Shown here in pieces: positions 37,676-45,644 of a DNA stretch of 64,000 bases (positions are counted from its first letter, which is position 1; the number at the start of each line of letters is the position of its first letter). This DNA is from Candidatus Lokiarchaeota archaeon (GTDB lineage Archaea > Asgardarchaeota > Thorarchaeia > Thorarchaeales > Thorarchaeaceae). The stretch lies in assembly GCA_014730275.1 (NCBI GenBank), contig WJIL01000009.1:1-64000 (forward strand), read 5' to 3'. The notes below the pieces were generated by a model. The model was not told where the DNA came from. It saw only the letters and a list, made by a program, of their open reading frames with translations, and did no database searches. A program made the position numbers and the translations under genes.

Positions 37676-37943
37676 CTCTGTGCACCTGATTTGGTCATAC
37701 TTGTAGATGCGTCAGGAAAGGGAATGTCTTTTCAATTTTAGTCTGCTGTACTTTCCACTCTATATCATTCAAAGTCCCAATCACCCAGATAATGTGCGAT
37801 ATCTTCCAGAATACTGCTTGCTTAATCCTGAAGCAGATTGAGCATGACGCCAACTAGATGGTTCCAGAATCTGTTCTCATTTTTCTGGCGCGTATAGTCG
37901 CAAAAATCGTGATGAAGTAGATTTTTGAAGCATTCAGAGTAAA

Positions 37944-38828
37944 ATGCATTCGGTGTTTAGAACGAGTCTTCCGGTTGTGCTTGTTCATGGAGGAGCTACC
38001 AGATTCAAGAATGAATCTCATGCAGCCGTTCTTGAGGCTGTATCCAAGGCCGCAAAACAAGGAATGTCAGTCCTCGAGTCTGGTGGATCTTCGCTTGATG
38101 CTGTTGAAAGTGCTGTCTGGCTTTTGGAAGAAACGACGCTATTTACTGCGGGCAGGGGCGGTTGCAAGAACAGTGAGGGTGTTGTTGAGTTGGATGCAAT
38201 AGTCATGGACGGGCATCGACTTCAGAGCGGCGCCGTCATGGCTGTAACCGATGTCATTCATCCTGTATCTTTGGCTCGATATGTTATGGATCGTACGCCC
38301 GTGGCTCAAGTAGCTGGCAAAAACGCGACGAGACTTTATGAAAAAATGATATCGGAAGGTTATCGAAAGGAAAGAGCAAGCGGAGAATCAGGATTACCAG
38401 TCATAGCCGATCCATGCGATACCGTTGGTTGTGTTGCGGTGGACGAACATGGACGAATCGCAGTAGCTTCTTCAACAAGTGGGTGGCCAGGAATGTTACC
38501 TGGTCGCGTTGGTGATACAGCCGTAATCGGAAGTGGTGTCTATGCAAACGAGGTTGCAGGAGTCGCGTGTACCGGCAAAGGAGAACAGATCCTACGTATA
38601 TGCATGGCAAGAACAGCGGTTTCCTATATCGAACAAGGAATGGTACCTTCGAAGGCAGCTGAGAAGGCAGTACGTGTACTGAGGGAGAAGACTGCTGGTC
38701 AGGCTGGCCTTATTATTCTCGATGCAGAAGGTGAGGTGGGACTGGACTATGATACTCCTCACATGCCTGTTGCTCTTTGCTTGGACGGGCCTGAAATCGT
38801 TATTCAATCAATGAAGCCCAAGTTGTGA
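37944..38828 (+). CDS. Isoaspartyl peptidase / L-asparaginase (Ntn, T2 family)
   Basis: N-terminal-nucleophile hydrolase removing beta-aspartyl (isoaspartyl) residues or asparagine amide. The 294-residue precursor has V-V-L-V-H-G-G-A at the N-terminus and a glycine-rich S-A-V segment. The cleavage and nucleophile site C-D-T-V-G-C-V-A near residue 157 makes the threonine N-terminal after autocleavage. Substrate-binding G-R-V-G-D-T and T-G-x-G-E are also present, and length is normal. The ATG at 37944 has no ribosome site and may be leaderless. It is convergent with the thioredoxin-like gene at 39005. Confidence 0.9.
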   Translation: MHSVFRTSLPVVLVHGGATRFKNESHAAVLEAVSKAAKQGMSVLESGGSSLDAVESAVWLLEETTLFTAGRGGCKNSEGVVELDAIVMDGHRLQSGAVMAVTDVIHPVSLARYVMDRTPVAQVAGKNATRLYEKMISEGYRKERASGESGLPVIADPCDTVGCVAVDEHGRIAVASSTSGWPGMLPGRVGDTAVIGSGVYANEVAGVACTGKGEQILRICMARTAVSYIEQGMVPSKAAEKAVRVLREKTAGQAGLIILDAEGEVGLDYDTPHMPVALCLDGPEIVIQSMKPKL

Positions 38829-38915
38829 GTGTTACGCGGGAAATTATCACTACCGATTTCTGTACAAGAATTGAGTTATCCTATCTCGGAATCTAGGTAC
38901 ACAAGAAAATGAGGA

Positions 38916-38929
38916 GCCCCAGATGGGGC
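38916..38929. terminator. GC hairpin between convergent genes
   Basis: GCCCC, a four-base loop and GGGGC make a perfect short hairpin in the 176-nt space between two genes that end facing each other. A bidirectional end-of-transcript element is likely, though without a T-run. Confidence 0.4.
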
Positions 38930-39004
38930 GTACAAGGTCACTCTGACACCGGAACATCCTAAACAAATCAACGCCAGAACACTACGTATGATAACTAGTA
39001 TTTC

Positions 39005-39487
39005 CTATTTCCCGTCGTTTTCTATGATTGCCAGAATCTCCTCTTCAATTGTTGGAGTCATTTTTGGTCTGGTCTTGATTCTCCCGACTTCTTCGCCATC
39101 TTCATCGAAAATAATGATAGTTGGACTGCTCGTGATGCCAAAGGTATCTACTTCCTCTGGACTTGGCGGTACTGCCCAGTGCTTGTTGGATGGTCTTCTA
39201 GGCTTCTCCATTCCCCCTAAAGCTCTGATTTCAATACCTGTTTCATCTTCTAGAAGGGAAAGCACTGGCACGGCCTTTCTAGCGTCACCGCACCAATCTG
39301 CGAATACGACAATGAGCGTGTAGCTATCAGCATATTTTTTGAGTTCCTCAACGGTATCCTCGTTGAGCTGATATCTTTCACGCACTGTCTGGTACATCCT
39401 GCTATAGCGAGGATTCATTGATTGAATGTAGCTTGTGCAAGTAGGGCATTCCTCTTGTACATCATTCAGATTGGGAATTCCAACCAC
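39005..39487 (-). CDS. Thioredoxin-like protein with single active-site cysteine
   Basis: 160-residue thioredoxin-fold protein. The central strand-helix has V-V-F-A-D-W-C-G-D-A-R-K where thioredoxins have W-C-G-P-C, so only the first redox cysteine remains. The cis-proline segment S-S-P-T-I follows at the right distance. An extra N-terminal C-P-T-C pair (about residues 14-17) could supply or bind a second sulfur or a metal. WCGDA-type proteins are known among bacterial thioredoxin-like proteins. It is preceded after 10 nt by a ferritin-like gene on the same strand, suggesting a shared redox or metal role. Confidence 0.82.
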   Translation of the reverse strand: MVGIPNLNDVQEECPTCTSYIQSMNPRYSRMYQTVRERYQLNEDTVEELKKYADSYTLIVVFADWCGDARKAVPVLSLLEDETGIEIRALGGMEKPRRPSNKHWAVPPSPEEVDTFGITSSPTIIIFDEDGEEVGRIKTRPKMTPTIEEEILAIIENDGK

Positions 39488-39497
39488 CCTCCGTATC

Positions 39498-39974
39498 CTA
39501 CTCCTCGCAGATGATATCGCTGCCTTTTTCGCCTTTCTTGGGTTGCAGTGGATATTGTTTTACAAGCGATACAAGTTCCTTTATGTCCTTCTGATGTCTC
39601 ATCTCGTCTTCTCGCAGATGACTCAGAAGCTTCCTTGCTACAGGATTGTCCATCTCTTCAATAGCTTGGCCGAGGTAGTCTGACATCTGTTTCTCTTGTT
39701 CCAATAGTGATTCAAGACGTCTCTCGAGCTGAATCCTCTCGGTATACCGATCTACTTTTGCGCTCCATGTATCACAAGGCGCTTCATTGAGCAAATCAAT
39801 CACACCTTCAAGGAATTGTTGGTGCTTCCAAGTGTCAAGTCGCATAAAGAGAAGTACTAGACGGACAACTGCTTGTCTAGACTCACCTTCATACTCTGAA
39901 AGCTGCTCAAGAGTACTACTCTCTACATCAATTTGATTCTGCAAAACATCCATGAGCTTCTGTTGGTTCGACAA
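39498..39974 (-). CDS. Ferritin-like / rubrerythrin-like helical protein
   Basis: 158-residue four-helix protein. E18 in the first helix, K-H in the second, E-x6-E in the third and R-E-D-E-M-R-H in the fourth follow the di-iron pattern, although the first half-site is incomplete (D-T-W-K-H rather than E-x-x-H). The last helix is very similar to that of the protein at 47640, so the two are probably paralogues. No rubredoxin domain. Iron binding or a purely structural role are both possible. It lies 10 nt upstream of the thioredoxin-like gene, in the same direction. Confidence 0.78.
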   Translation of the reverse strand: MSNQQKLMDVLQNQIDVESSTLEQLSEYEGESRQAVVRLVLLFMRLDTWKHQQFLEGVIDLLNEAPCDTWSAKVDRYTERIQLERRLESLLEQEKQMSDYLGQAIEEMDNPVARKLLSHLREDEMRHQKDIKELVSLVKQYPLQPKKGEKGSDIICEE

Positions 39975-40063
39975 ACCTTTTTCACCTCAATAGTTTTCTT
40001 CACTATCGTTAATTACAACTTCACTAATAAACCCATCGTTTGAGACTATTAATTTCATAATCA

Positions 40064-41143
40064 TTATACCAAATTTGTCTTAGAATCTAACCAGGGCTGA
40101 ATATGGGCAAAAAGCTTTCTATACCCTTCGCATAGGAACGTCCGGGCTCCTTCTAAGCGGTCCTTAGGACAACCTCCGTGACACAATCCCCACCAAGGAC
40201 AATCAACACATTCTTCCTTTGTTTGAGCCTTCCGCTGTTCAAATTCGCTTCTGCGAGATAGAACATCCTTCCACGATACATCTCTGAAATTGCCGAGGTG
40301 TTCATCAGGGAACACGAAAAAATCGCAGGGATATATGTCTCCGTTATGCTCAATGACGAGATATCTCCCACAGTCCTTAGATATTGAACATAGTGATGTC
40401 TGTTGTCTGCCGGCAAGGTTCTCAAATATGGCATCAAACAGACGGATATGAACTTGCCTTGGGTTATCTTCTTTCTTCCACTGATCAAACAAAGTACATA
40501 GGAATTCCCCATATGCTCTTGGCTCAACCGAATGATCCTTCAGCTTCCCGGTATTTTGGTCAATATCTGCGGCAGGAATGAACTGTAAATGCTGGAACCC
40601 TTGTTGTCTATGAAATCGATAAATTGTGCGGGCATTTTGCATGTTGCCCTGATGAATGACTGTGAGAATATTGAATTGCACACCATGTTTCTTGAGCAAA
40701 TCAGCACTATCCATTGCTTGTTGCCACGTACCCTCACCCCTAGCTGAATCATGGATTTCTTTTGGCCCATCTATGCTTAAGCCTACAAGGAATTTGTATT
40801 CTGCCAAGAACTCTGCCCAGTCACGGTCAATCCTCGTGCCGTTTGTCTGTAACGCATTGCCAATTCTCTGGCCCTTATGACCGAATTTAGACTCAAATCT
40901 CACAGCTTGTTTGAAGAATTCAAGTCCAGAAAGTGTTGGTTCGCCACCCTGCCAAGAAAACACGCTTGGACTGAATCCCAATTGCAAGTAGCTCTTAACT
41001 AACTCACGAAGAGTATCGGTTGACATAACAGTCCGTTCTTTGTTGGAATAACAACGCTCTGGAACATCAAGATAGAAACAATAGTCACATGTGAGATTGC
41101 ACATACCGGATACCGGCTTAACCAGCAACTGAAATGGTCGCAC
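40064..41143 (-). CDS. Anaerobic sulfatase-maturating enzyme (radical SAM/SPASM)
   Basis: Oxygen-independent formylglycine-generating enzyme that oxidises the active-site Cys (or Ser) of sulfatases. Radical SAM cluster C15-x3-C19-x2-C22 with following Y, G-G-E-P-T near residue 65, and a C-terminal SPASM region with about eight cysteines (CSISKDC, C-D-F-F, C-V-D-C, C-H-G-G-C-P and a final C-E-G-Y) binding two more clusters. The C-H-G-G-C-P-K segment is typical of anSME. 359 residues, usual size is about 370. It follows the sulfatase by 11 nt, the natural substrate pairing. ATG start at 41143. Confidence 0.93.
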   Translation of the reverse strand: MRPFQLLVKPVSGMCNLTCDYCFYLDVPERCYSNKERTVMSTDTLRELVKSYLQLGFSPSVFSWQGGEPTLSGLEFFKQAVRFESKFGHKGQRIGNALQTNGTRIDRDWAEFLAEYKFLVGLSIDGPKEIHDSARGEGTWQQAMDSADLLKKHGVQFNILTVIHQGNMQNARTIYRFHRQQGFQHLQFIPAADIDQNTGKLKDHSVEPRAYGEFLCTLFDQWKKEDNPRQVHIRLFDAIFENLAGRQQTSLCSISKDCGRYLVIEHNGDIYPCDFFVFPDEHLGNFRDVSWKDVLSRRSEFEQRKAQTKEECVDCPWWGLCHGGCPKDRLEGARTFLCEGYRKLFAHIQPWLDSKTNLV

Positions 41144-41154
41144 TACTCTGACAC

Positions 41155-42465
41155 CTAAATTGTCTCATAGAACAACGAAGCTTCCTTATCTTCGTCTGCC
41201 TCTATCTTGCCTTCCAAAATGGGATCACTGGTCCGTTTCATCCAATCGAGGGTCTCCCTCTTGAGTCTCGCTTTTGTATCCGCATACGTAGAGTCATCAG
41301 CTAGATTATTCCTCTGTAATGGATCTTCATGAAGGTCATATAGCTCTTCTTGAGGGCGAGGTTGATTGTACTTCTCTTCGCCGAAAGCTTCAATGAATGC
41401 CCTGCCTGCATCAGAATTGCGGATGTCATCCGGCATTTCAAACAGGAATGGGAGCTCTTCCATGTTCCTAATGTACTTGAAACGGGTGCTCCTTGTACCT
41501 CGCATAGGATTGTAGCCTATATCATGATACGTTAGTTCAGCGTGTATGAATTCCCTCCCGATGAACTCTTCCTCAAGGAGCAATGGTGCATAGCTTCTAC
41601 CCTCAACTTCCCTAGGAGCTGGGAAACCTAGAAGGTCGCATAGGGTTGGAAGAATGTCCACATTCGAAACCAGCTGCTCTATTCTGCGACCTGCTATGAA
41701 TTTCTCAGGCCACACCATTATGAGGGCTGTTCGTATACCTGGATCATACAGTGTACATTTGGCTCGAGGAAAAGCTATGCCATGGTCAATAGTGAAGATG
41801 AAAAGTGTATCATTTCTCAGGCCATTCTCTTCTATGGATTTCCTTACCCTACCAACTGCATGATCGAGAGCCTTCAGGGATTTTTTGAAGCGGGTGAAAT
41901 CGCGTTTCATGCCTGGATGTGCAAAAAGGAACGGTGGAAGATCAGCAAGATCGTCGCCATCTTCAAAGTGTGGGAATGGCCTATGAGTTTCAAAAACTCC
42001 AATCGAAACCAAAAACGGATCTTGGTTGTCACTCACACGTTCGAAGAAATCCTGAGCTTTTGGAACCACTGATTGGGTGAGGTATGGAAAGTCTGTCCTA
42101 TCACTTACCTCCTCATAGCCGAGTTCATGCGGATCATTGGTCTCGTGTTGGAGGCCGATTAGATGTGTTGAATAGCCGGCCTCTCTGAAAACTTCTGGGA
42201 GTGTCTTGTTTTCAGATGGTAGCTTCCATCCATAATTTACCAGTCCCATTAGCCCATTGCTGTGTGGATACTTGCCAGTCATGATGCTTCCCCGTGAAGG
42301 CGTACACTGAGGTGCCGTACAGAAGTTATTGGTGAACACGACGCCTTCTTCAGCAGTCTCATCAATCTCAGGCGTTTCTACTGGTGCCCCATAACAACCA
42401 AACTGTGTTCCTGAATCATGGCTTGTGAAGATAACAACATTGGGCTTTTCTTGTCTATCTTCCAT
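41155..42465 (-). CDS. Cys-type sulfatase
   Basis: Arylsulfatase-family hydrolase of sulfate esters, 436 residues. The C-T-P-S-R motif at 54-58 marks C54 for conversion to formylglycine; the adjacent maturase fits. Metal ligands are in T-S-H-D-S (D17) and the I-D-H-G segment near 215. No signal peptide, so it is apparently cytosolic, unlike many sulfatases that are exported. A longer start at TTG 42486 overlaps the preceding gene by 4 nt, but ATG 42465 has GGAG 8 nt before it and begins just ahead of the first conserved strand. It is the middle gene of an oxidoreductase-sulfatase-maturase operon. Confidence 0.92.
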   Translation of the reverse strand: MEDRQEKPNVVIFTSHDSGTQFGCYGAPVETPEIDETAEEGVVFTNNFCTAPQCTPSRGSIMTGKYPHSNGLMGLVNYGWKLPSENKTLPEVFREAGYSTHLIGLQHETNDPHELGYEEVSDRTDFPYLTQSVVPKAQDFFERVSDNQDPFLVSIGVFETHRPFPHFEDGDDLADLPPFLFAHPGMKRDFTRFKKSLKALDHAVGRVRKSIEENGLRNDTLFIFTIDHGIAFPRAKCTLYDPGIRTALIMVWPEKFIAGRRIEQLVSNVDILPTLCDLLGFPAPREVEGRSYAPLLLEEEFIGREFIHAELTYHDIGYNPMRGTRSTRFKYIRNMEELPFLFEMPDDIRNSDAGRAFIEAFGEEKYNQPRPQEELYDLHEDPLQRNNLADDSTYADTKARLKRETLDWMKRTSDPILEGKIEADEDKEASLFYETI

Positions 42466-42482
42466 AGTTTTGTCTCCATGAT

Positions 42483-43493
42483 TCAATAGAGATGAACAAT
42501 CTCTCTACAGTCAGGATGATCGAACATTTCTTCCTTCTCGTACTCATTCCCAAGGAACTGATTTATCATCAGCGCTGCGTAATTTGCTGTTCCGGTTGCC
42601 ATTGACACTTGTTGAGTAATCGGACGCACATCACCGGCTGCCCAGACTCCTTCAATGTTTGTTTTCCCTCGCTTATCCGTCAGGATGTTTCCATTGGAAT
42701 CAACTTCGACGCCGAGGTCGACTGCCAGTTCTGAACGGGGCTCTGCGACATGAGCTACGAAGAATACCTCTGAGCGGATACTCTCTCCGTTTTCCAATTT
42801 TACTCGCTGTACCTTCCCAGGCAGAGGAAATTCAATTTCCTTTATTTTCCCATGCATCCATTCAAACGGACTATCATCCAACTTGGATAAATCCTGTTCC
42901 TCAAATGGCATGTAAGCATCTTCTGTCATCAGAATCCTGATTCTGTTAGTGAATCTTGACACGGCGTGTGCTACATGCAAAGCACTTCCAGTAGTGCCTG
43001 TATTCACTACTAGTACGTCTTTGTCCTTGCATAATGGAGCTTCACAATCAGGGCAGTAGAAAGCACCATTCCCTACGTTGGCGACTGGTAACCATTTCCT
43101 CCATTTGCCATCTACTCTGGGATGTTTTCGGGCTGTGCCAGTGGCGAAAATCAGAGTTTTTGAATGATATTCGTTTTCATCCTGTGTTCTATAGCTACGC
43201 TTGGTCTTAACTGTAAACTCTGGATATTCTCCTGAAACTTCGACGACATTAGCAGCTTCATACTTTGCACCAGCGGAACTAGCAACTCCCTGCAGTTTTC
43301 TCAGTAGCGAGCGACCTTCATGGTAGGTTCCTTCTGAAGCAAAATTCATGATGCTGTTAGTATGAAAATGCATGGGTGATGTTCCTCTATCCAAAATCAA
43401 TACAGATCTGTCATGGTATGCCAAATGCAATCCTGCTGAACACCCTGCTGGTCCACCACCAATTACTATTGTATCAAGAATATGTGATGACAT
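42483..43493 (-). CDS. Thioredoxin-reductase-like FAD/NAD(P) oxidoreductase
   Basis: 336-residue flavoprotein. The FAD-binding G-G-G-P-A-G motif is near residue 12, the redox pair C147-P-D-C150 is in the NADPH domain, a nucleotide-binding N-T-G-T-T-G segment is near 168, and the C-terminal A-A-G-D-V closes the FAD site. The redox motif marks a disulfide reductase of the TrxR/Trr type. First gene of the sulfatase operon; it might supply reducing equivalents for maturation, or the linkage may be incidental. Another TrxR-like protein is at 49026; the two differ in redox motif (CPDC against CALC). Confidence 0.88.
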   Translation of the reverse strand: MSSHILDTIVIGGGPAGCSAGLHLAYHDRSVLILDRGTSPMHFHTNSIMNFASEGTYHEGRSLLRKLQGVASSAGAKYEAANVVEVSGEYPEFTVKTKRSYRTQDENEYHSKTLIFATGTARKHPRVDGKWRKWLPVANVGNGAFYCPDCEAPLCKDKDVLVVNTGTTGSALHVAHAVSRFTNRIRILMTEDAYMPFEEQDLSKLDDSPFEWMHGKIKEIEFPLPGKVQRVKLENGESIRSEVFFVAHVAEPRSELAVDLGVEVDSNGNILTDKRGKTNIEGVWAAGDVRPITQQVSMATGTANYAALMINQFLGNEYEKEEMFDHPDCREIVHLY

Positions 43494-43595
43494 TGGAAGT
43501 ACCTATAGTTTTCAATTGCATTTAGCCACATAAGCTTAATCTACCCTGCTTTCAGTTCTCTGTTCTAACAGGATAACATAAGGAGTTGAACCAAC

Positions 43596-43886
43596 CTGCG
43601 AATCCTTTTCCAATGCCCGGAGTGCGGTAAACCCGCAACTGTAGAAATGGATGACCCCGAAGCTGAGGCTGTCAAGAAAAGGATCGCTGATGAGGGGAGG
43701 TCACCTACCATGATTGTGAACTGCTCTGATGGTCACGAGTTACTAATAACACTCTACATGAACGGTGGAAAATTGGCTGTTCGCGATGTCGTCGTTCCAA
43801 TGAGAGCCGAAGATGAGGATACTGGCGATGACAAATCATCGTCTGAAATTGACTGGCTCAAGAAAACATTTGGAGGTGACAGTTAG
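43596..43886 (+). CDS. Small zinc-ribbon protein of GTPase module B, apparent CTG start
   Basis: About 97 residues. The protein begins with an R-I-L-F-Q-C-P-E-C-G-K strand-knuckle (C-x2-C), then a C-S-D-G-H-E-L-L segment and a final beta strand with V-R-D, the same order as the N-terminal domain of the protein at 7729. The frame has no ATG, GTG or TTG before the zinc knuckle: TGA is at 43587-43589, and the only near-cognate start is CTG at 43596, 10 nt after AAGGAG (43580-43585). The ATG at 43647 would delete the C-P-E-C pair. CTG initiation is therefore the best reading, barring sequence error. First gene of module B, one base before the next. Confidence 0.75.
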   Translation: MRILFQCPECGKPATVEMDDPEAEAVKKRIADEGRSPTMIVNCSDGHELLITLYMNGGKLAVRDVVVPMRAEDEDTGDDKSSSEIDWLKKTFGGDS

Positions 43887-43887
43887 C

Positions 43888-44259
43888 ATGGTTCTGCGAT
43901 TGGCGGCTAGGGTAGAGCTTGACGATATGGACTTCGACGTAATATACCCTGATACAGAGCCAGACGAAGAGAAAATTGCCAAGTTGACTGGAATAGTTCA
44001 GCTGGTCTCTCACGCCCTAGAAAGTAGCGAATCATCTAACCCCTGTGCTCCGATGTTTATGAAATCAGAACATGGAGTGATAGGCTATTGCCAAGTCGAC
44101 GGCTATGTCATGATCTGTGAGGGCGACACAGAGAGAGAAACTGAAGATGCTCTCAGAGCCCTGCTCAACAGTCCAACGGCGAACGCTGTGGAATTGGAAG
44201 AGAATCTCGAGCGGGTGGTCAATAAGACCGGCAAGGAGATTGGGGATCTGTGGCGTTGA
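43888..44259 (+). CDS. Small alpha/beta protein, possibly roadblock/longin-like
   Basis: 123 residues, unrecognised. The order looks like an N-terminal strand, a helix (about 28-48), two strands with G-V-I-G-Y and G-Y-V-M-I-C, then two helices. That could fit a roadblock or longin-like fold, the class of small proteins that partner with Ras-like GTPases in Asgards, but no diagnostic motif is present. ATG at 43888 with GGAGGTGA at 43872-43879, one base after the upstream stop. The GTPase at 47045 is further along the same cluster. Confidence 0.75.
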   Translation: MVLRLAARVELDDMDFDVIYPDTEPDEEKIAKLTGIVQLVSHALESSESSNPCAPMFMKSEHGVIGYCQVDGYVMICEGDTERETEDALRALLNSPTANAVELEENLERVVNKTGKEIGDLWR

Positions 44260-44290
44260 TTTCAGAGTACGAATCTTGTGATGGCGGTGG

Positions 44291-45643
44291 ATGAAACTGG
44301 ATTTCAGATTAGCGTTGTTCATTAGTGGTGGTCTTTCTCTAACTATACTTCTTATTTCGGTAGCAGTTTTTGCAAATCGTCTTCGTTCTGTCTATGATAC
44401 ACTTACGGAAAACACGAAACGGGCATTGATTTCTTTCGCAATGAGTGGGATTTTCTTGGCGATGGTTCCTCTACAAGCCATATTCTCCCCTAGGTTAGTT
44501 AGCTTGTGGCTTCCGGCGTTCCTTTGCTCTCTTATTATTTCGGAACTTCATTTGTTCTCCGAGTCTAGGACTGTAATATTGGGCGGAACGATTGTGAGTG
44601 TTTGTATTGGAATAGCCGTTGTTATTGAAACAATCCTTCGTTTGCAGGTAGATCTGATTCCTGTTATTCTCATTGCTGGTCTTAGCTCTCTGCTACTAGC
44701 CGCAACTATTCTGGGAGGCTATCTAGTAAAAACGAACCCATCACCATTCACTGTATCGATTTTTGTTTTGGTGCTAGTTTTCATTGGTACTTGGATTTCT
44801 GCAAGTTTAGGAAATGTTGCAACTAATCCCGAGTATTTTATGCTTGAAGCTGCTCCACTTCTAATCACCGCAGCTGTTCTGGGAACCATTTTGAGACCAT
44901 GGCGCCTTATTATTTCCGTTGCTCTTGTTCTGTTAGGCATTGTGACTGCTATTTCAATTATCATCCCTTCAGCTATTGCTGGTGAAGTCGCCATTTGGAT
45001 GTATGTTATTTGTGCTGTCTTTGCTGGTTTGGCATGTGTACTCCCACTTAACTACTTCATAAAGCAAGCACTGGATACAGGCACAAGAACGCCTCTATAT
45101 ACCTCGATCACACTCATTTCTGTAGCACTTCTAGCGATAACTCATTCCAATGCATGGTCTATTGCTCTCGAATTCGGAGTTTGGGATATCAATCTCTTGT
45201 ATGTAGACTGGGTGATTGGAGTAGTCGCTGTGCTTTCCTTTACCCTTTCATCGGCATCTCTTCTCTATAGCGAGAGAATAACAAATTTGGTCATTGATGG
45301 TTTTGTTTTTGGAGGTGTGGTTTTCCTGACCTTAGGACATCCTTTTGTATCGGCCGGGCGATATCAGCTTAACCCTCTCTATCTGCCCCTCTCTTTTGTC
45401 ATCGCGTCAGGCATAGTGGGGTTCATTTTGGTTGCATACAAACTAAGAAAAGCCGGTTCGGGAGGGGCTGCATCGCGCTTTATCCTTTTCAGTTTTGCTT
45501 CACTAAGTGTCGGTGTCGTTGCAATGTTCTCAGATATTTTTCCATTACCCTTGACTCTGTTTCTTATGGTCGCCCCTGGAATCATGCTGATAGCTGCAAG
45601 TCCCTACCGACCTCAGGTCTTTGGTGGAAAGGAGGCTGAATAG
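44291..45643 (+). CDS. Polytopic membrane protein, first of a tandem pair
   Basis: 450 residues with about 13 membrane helices and little else; no signal peptide or enzymatic motif. It is clearly related to the next gene: both have a short basic stretch after helix 1, an N-P-E-Y-F segment after helix 5 (about residue 180), a P-W-R-x-I-I segment after the next helix, and N-L-L-Y-x-x-W-V-I-G-V-V-A near 305. The shared N-L-L-Y/W-V-I-G motif may be functionally important. ATG at 44291. Family not recognised. Confidence 0.85.
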   Translation: MKLDFRLALFISGGLSLTILLISVAVFANRLRSVYDTLTENTKRALISFAMSGIFLAMVPLQAIFSPRLVSLWLPAFLCSLIISELHLFSESRTVILGGTIVSVCIGIAVVIETILRLQVDLIPVILIAGLSSLLLAATILGGYLVKTNPSPFTVSIFVLVLVFIGTWISASLGNVATNPEYFMLEAAPLLITAAVLGTILRPWRLIISVALVLLGIVTAISIIIPSAIAGEVAIWMYVICAVFAGLACVLPLNYFIKQALDTGTRTPLYTSITLISVALLAITHSNAWSIALEFGVWDINLLYVDWVIGVVAVLSFTLSSASLLYSERITNLVIDGFVFGGVVFLTLGHPFVSAGRYQLNPLYLPLSFVIASGIVGFILVAYKLRKAGSGGAASRFILFSFASLSVGVVAMFSDIFPLPLTLFLMVAPGIMLIAASPYRPQVFGGKEAE

Positions 45644-45644
45644 A

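Noticed and set aside
40064-41143. Radical SAM gene as activase of the glycyl radical enzyme
   Set aside because: Its cysteine pattern is that of an anSME with SPASM clusters and it directly follows a sulfatase; it is 18 kb from the glycyl radical enzyme.
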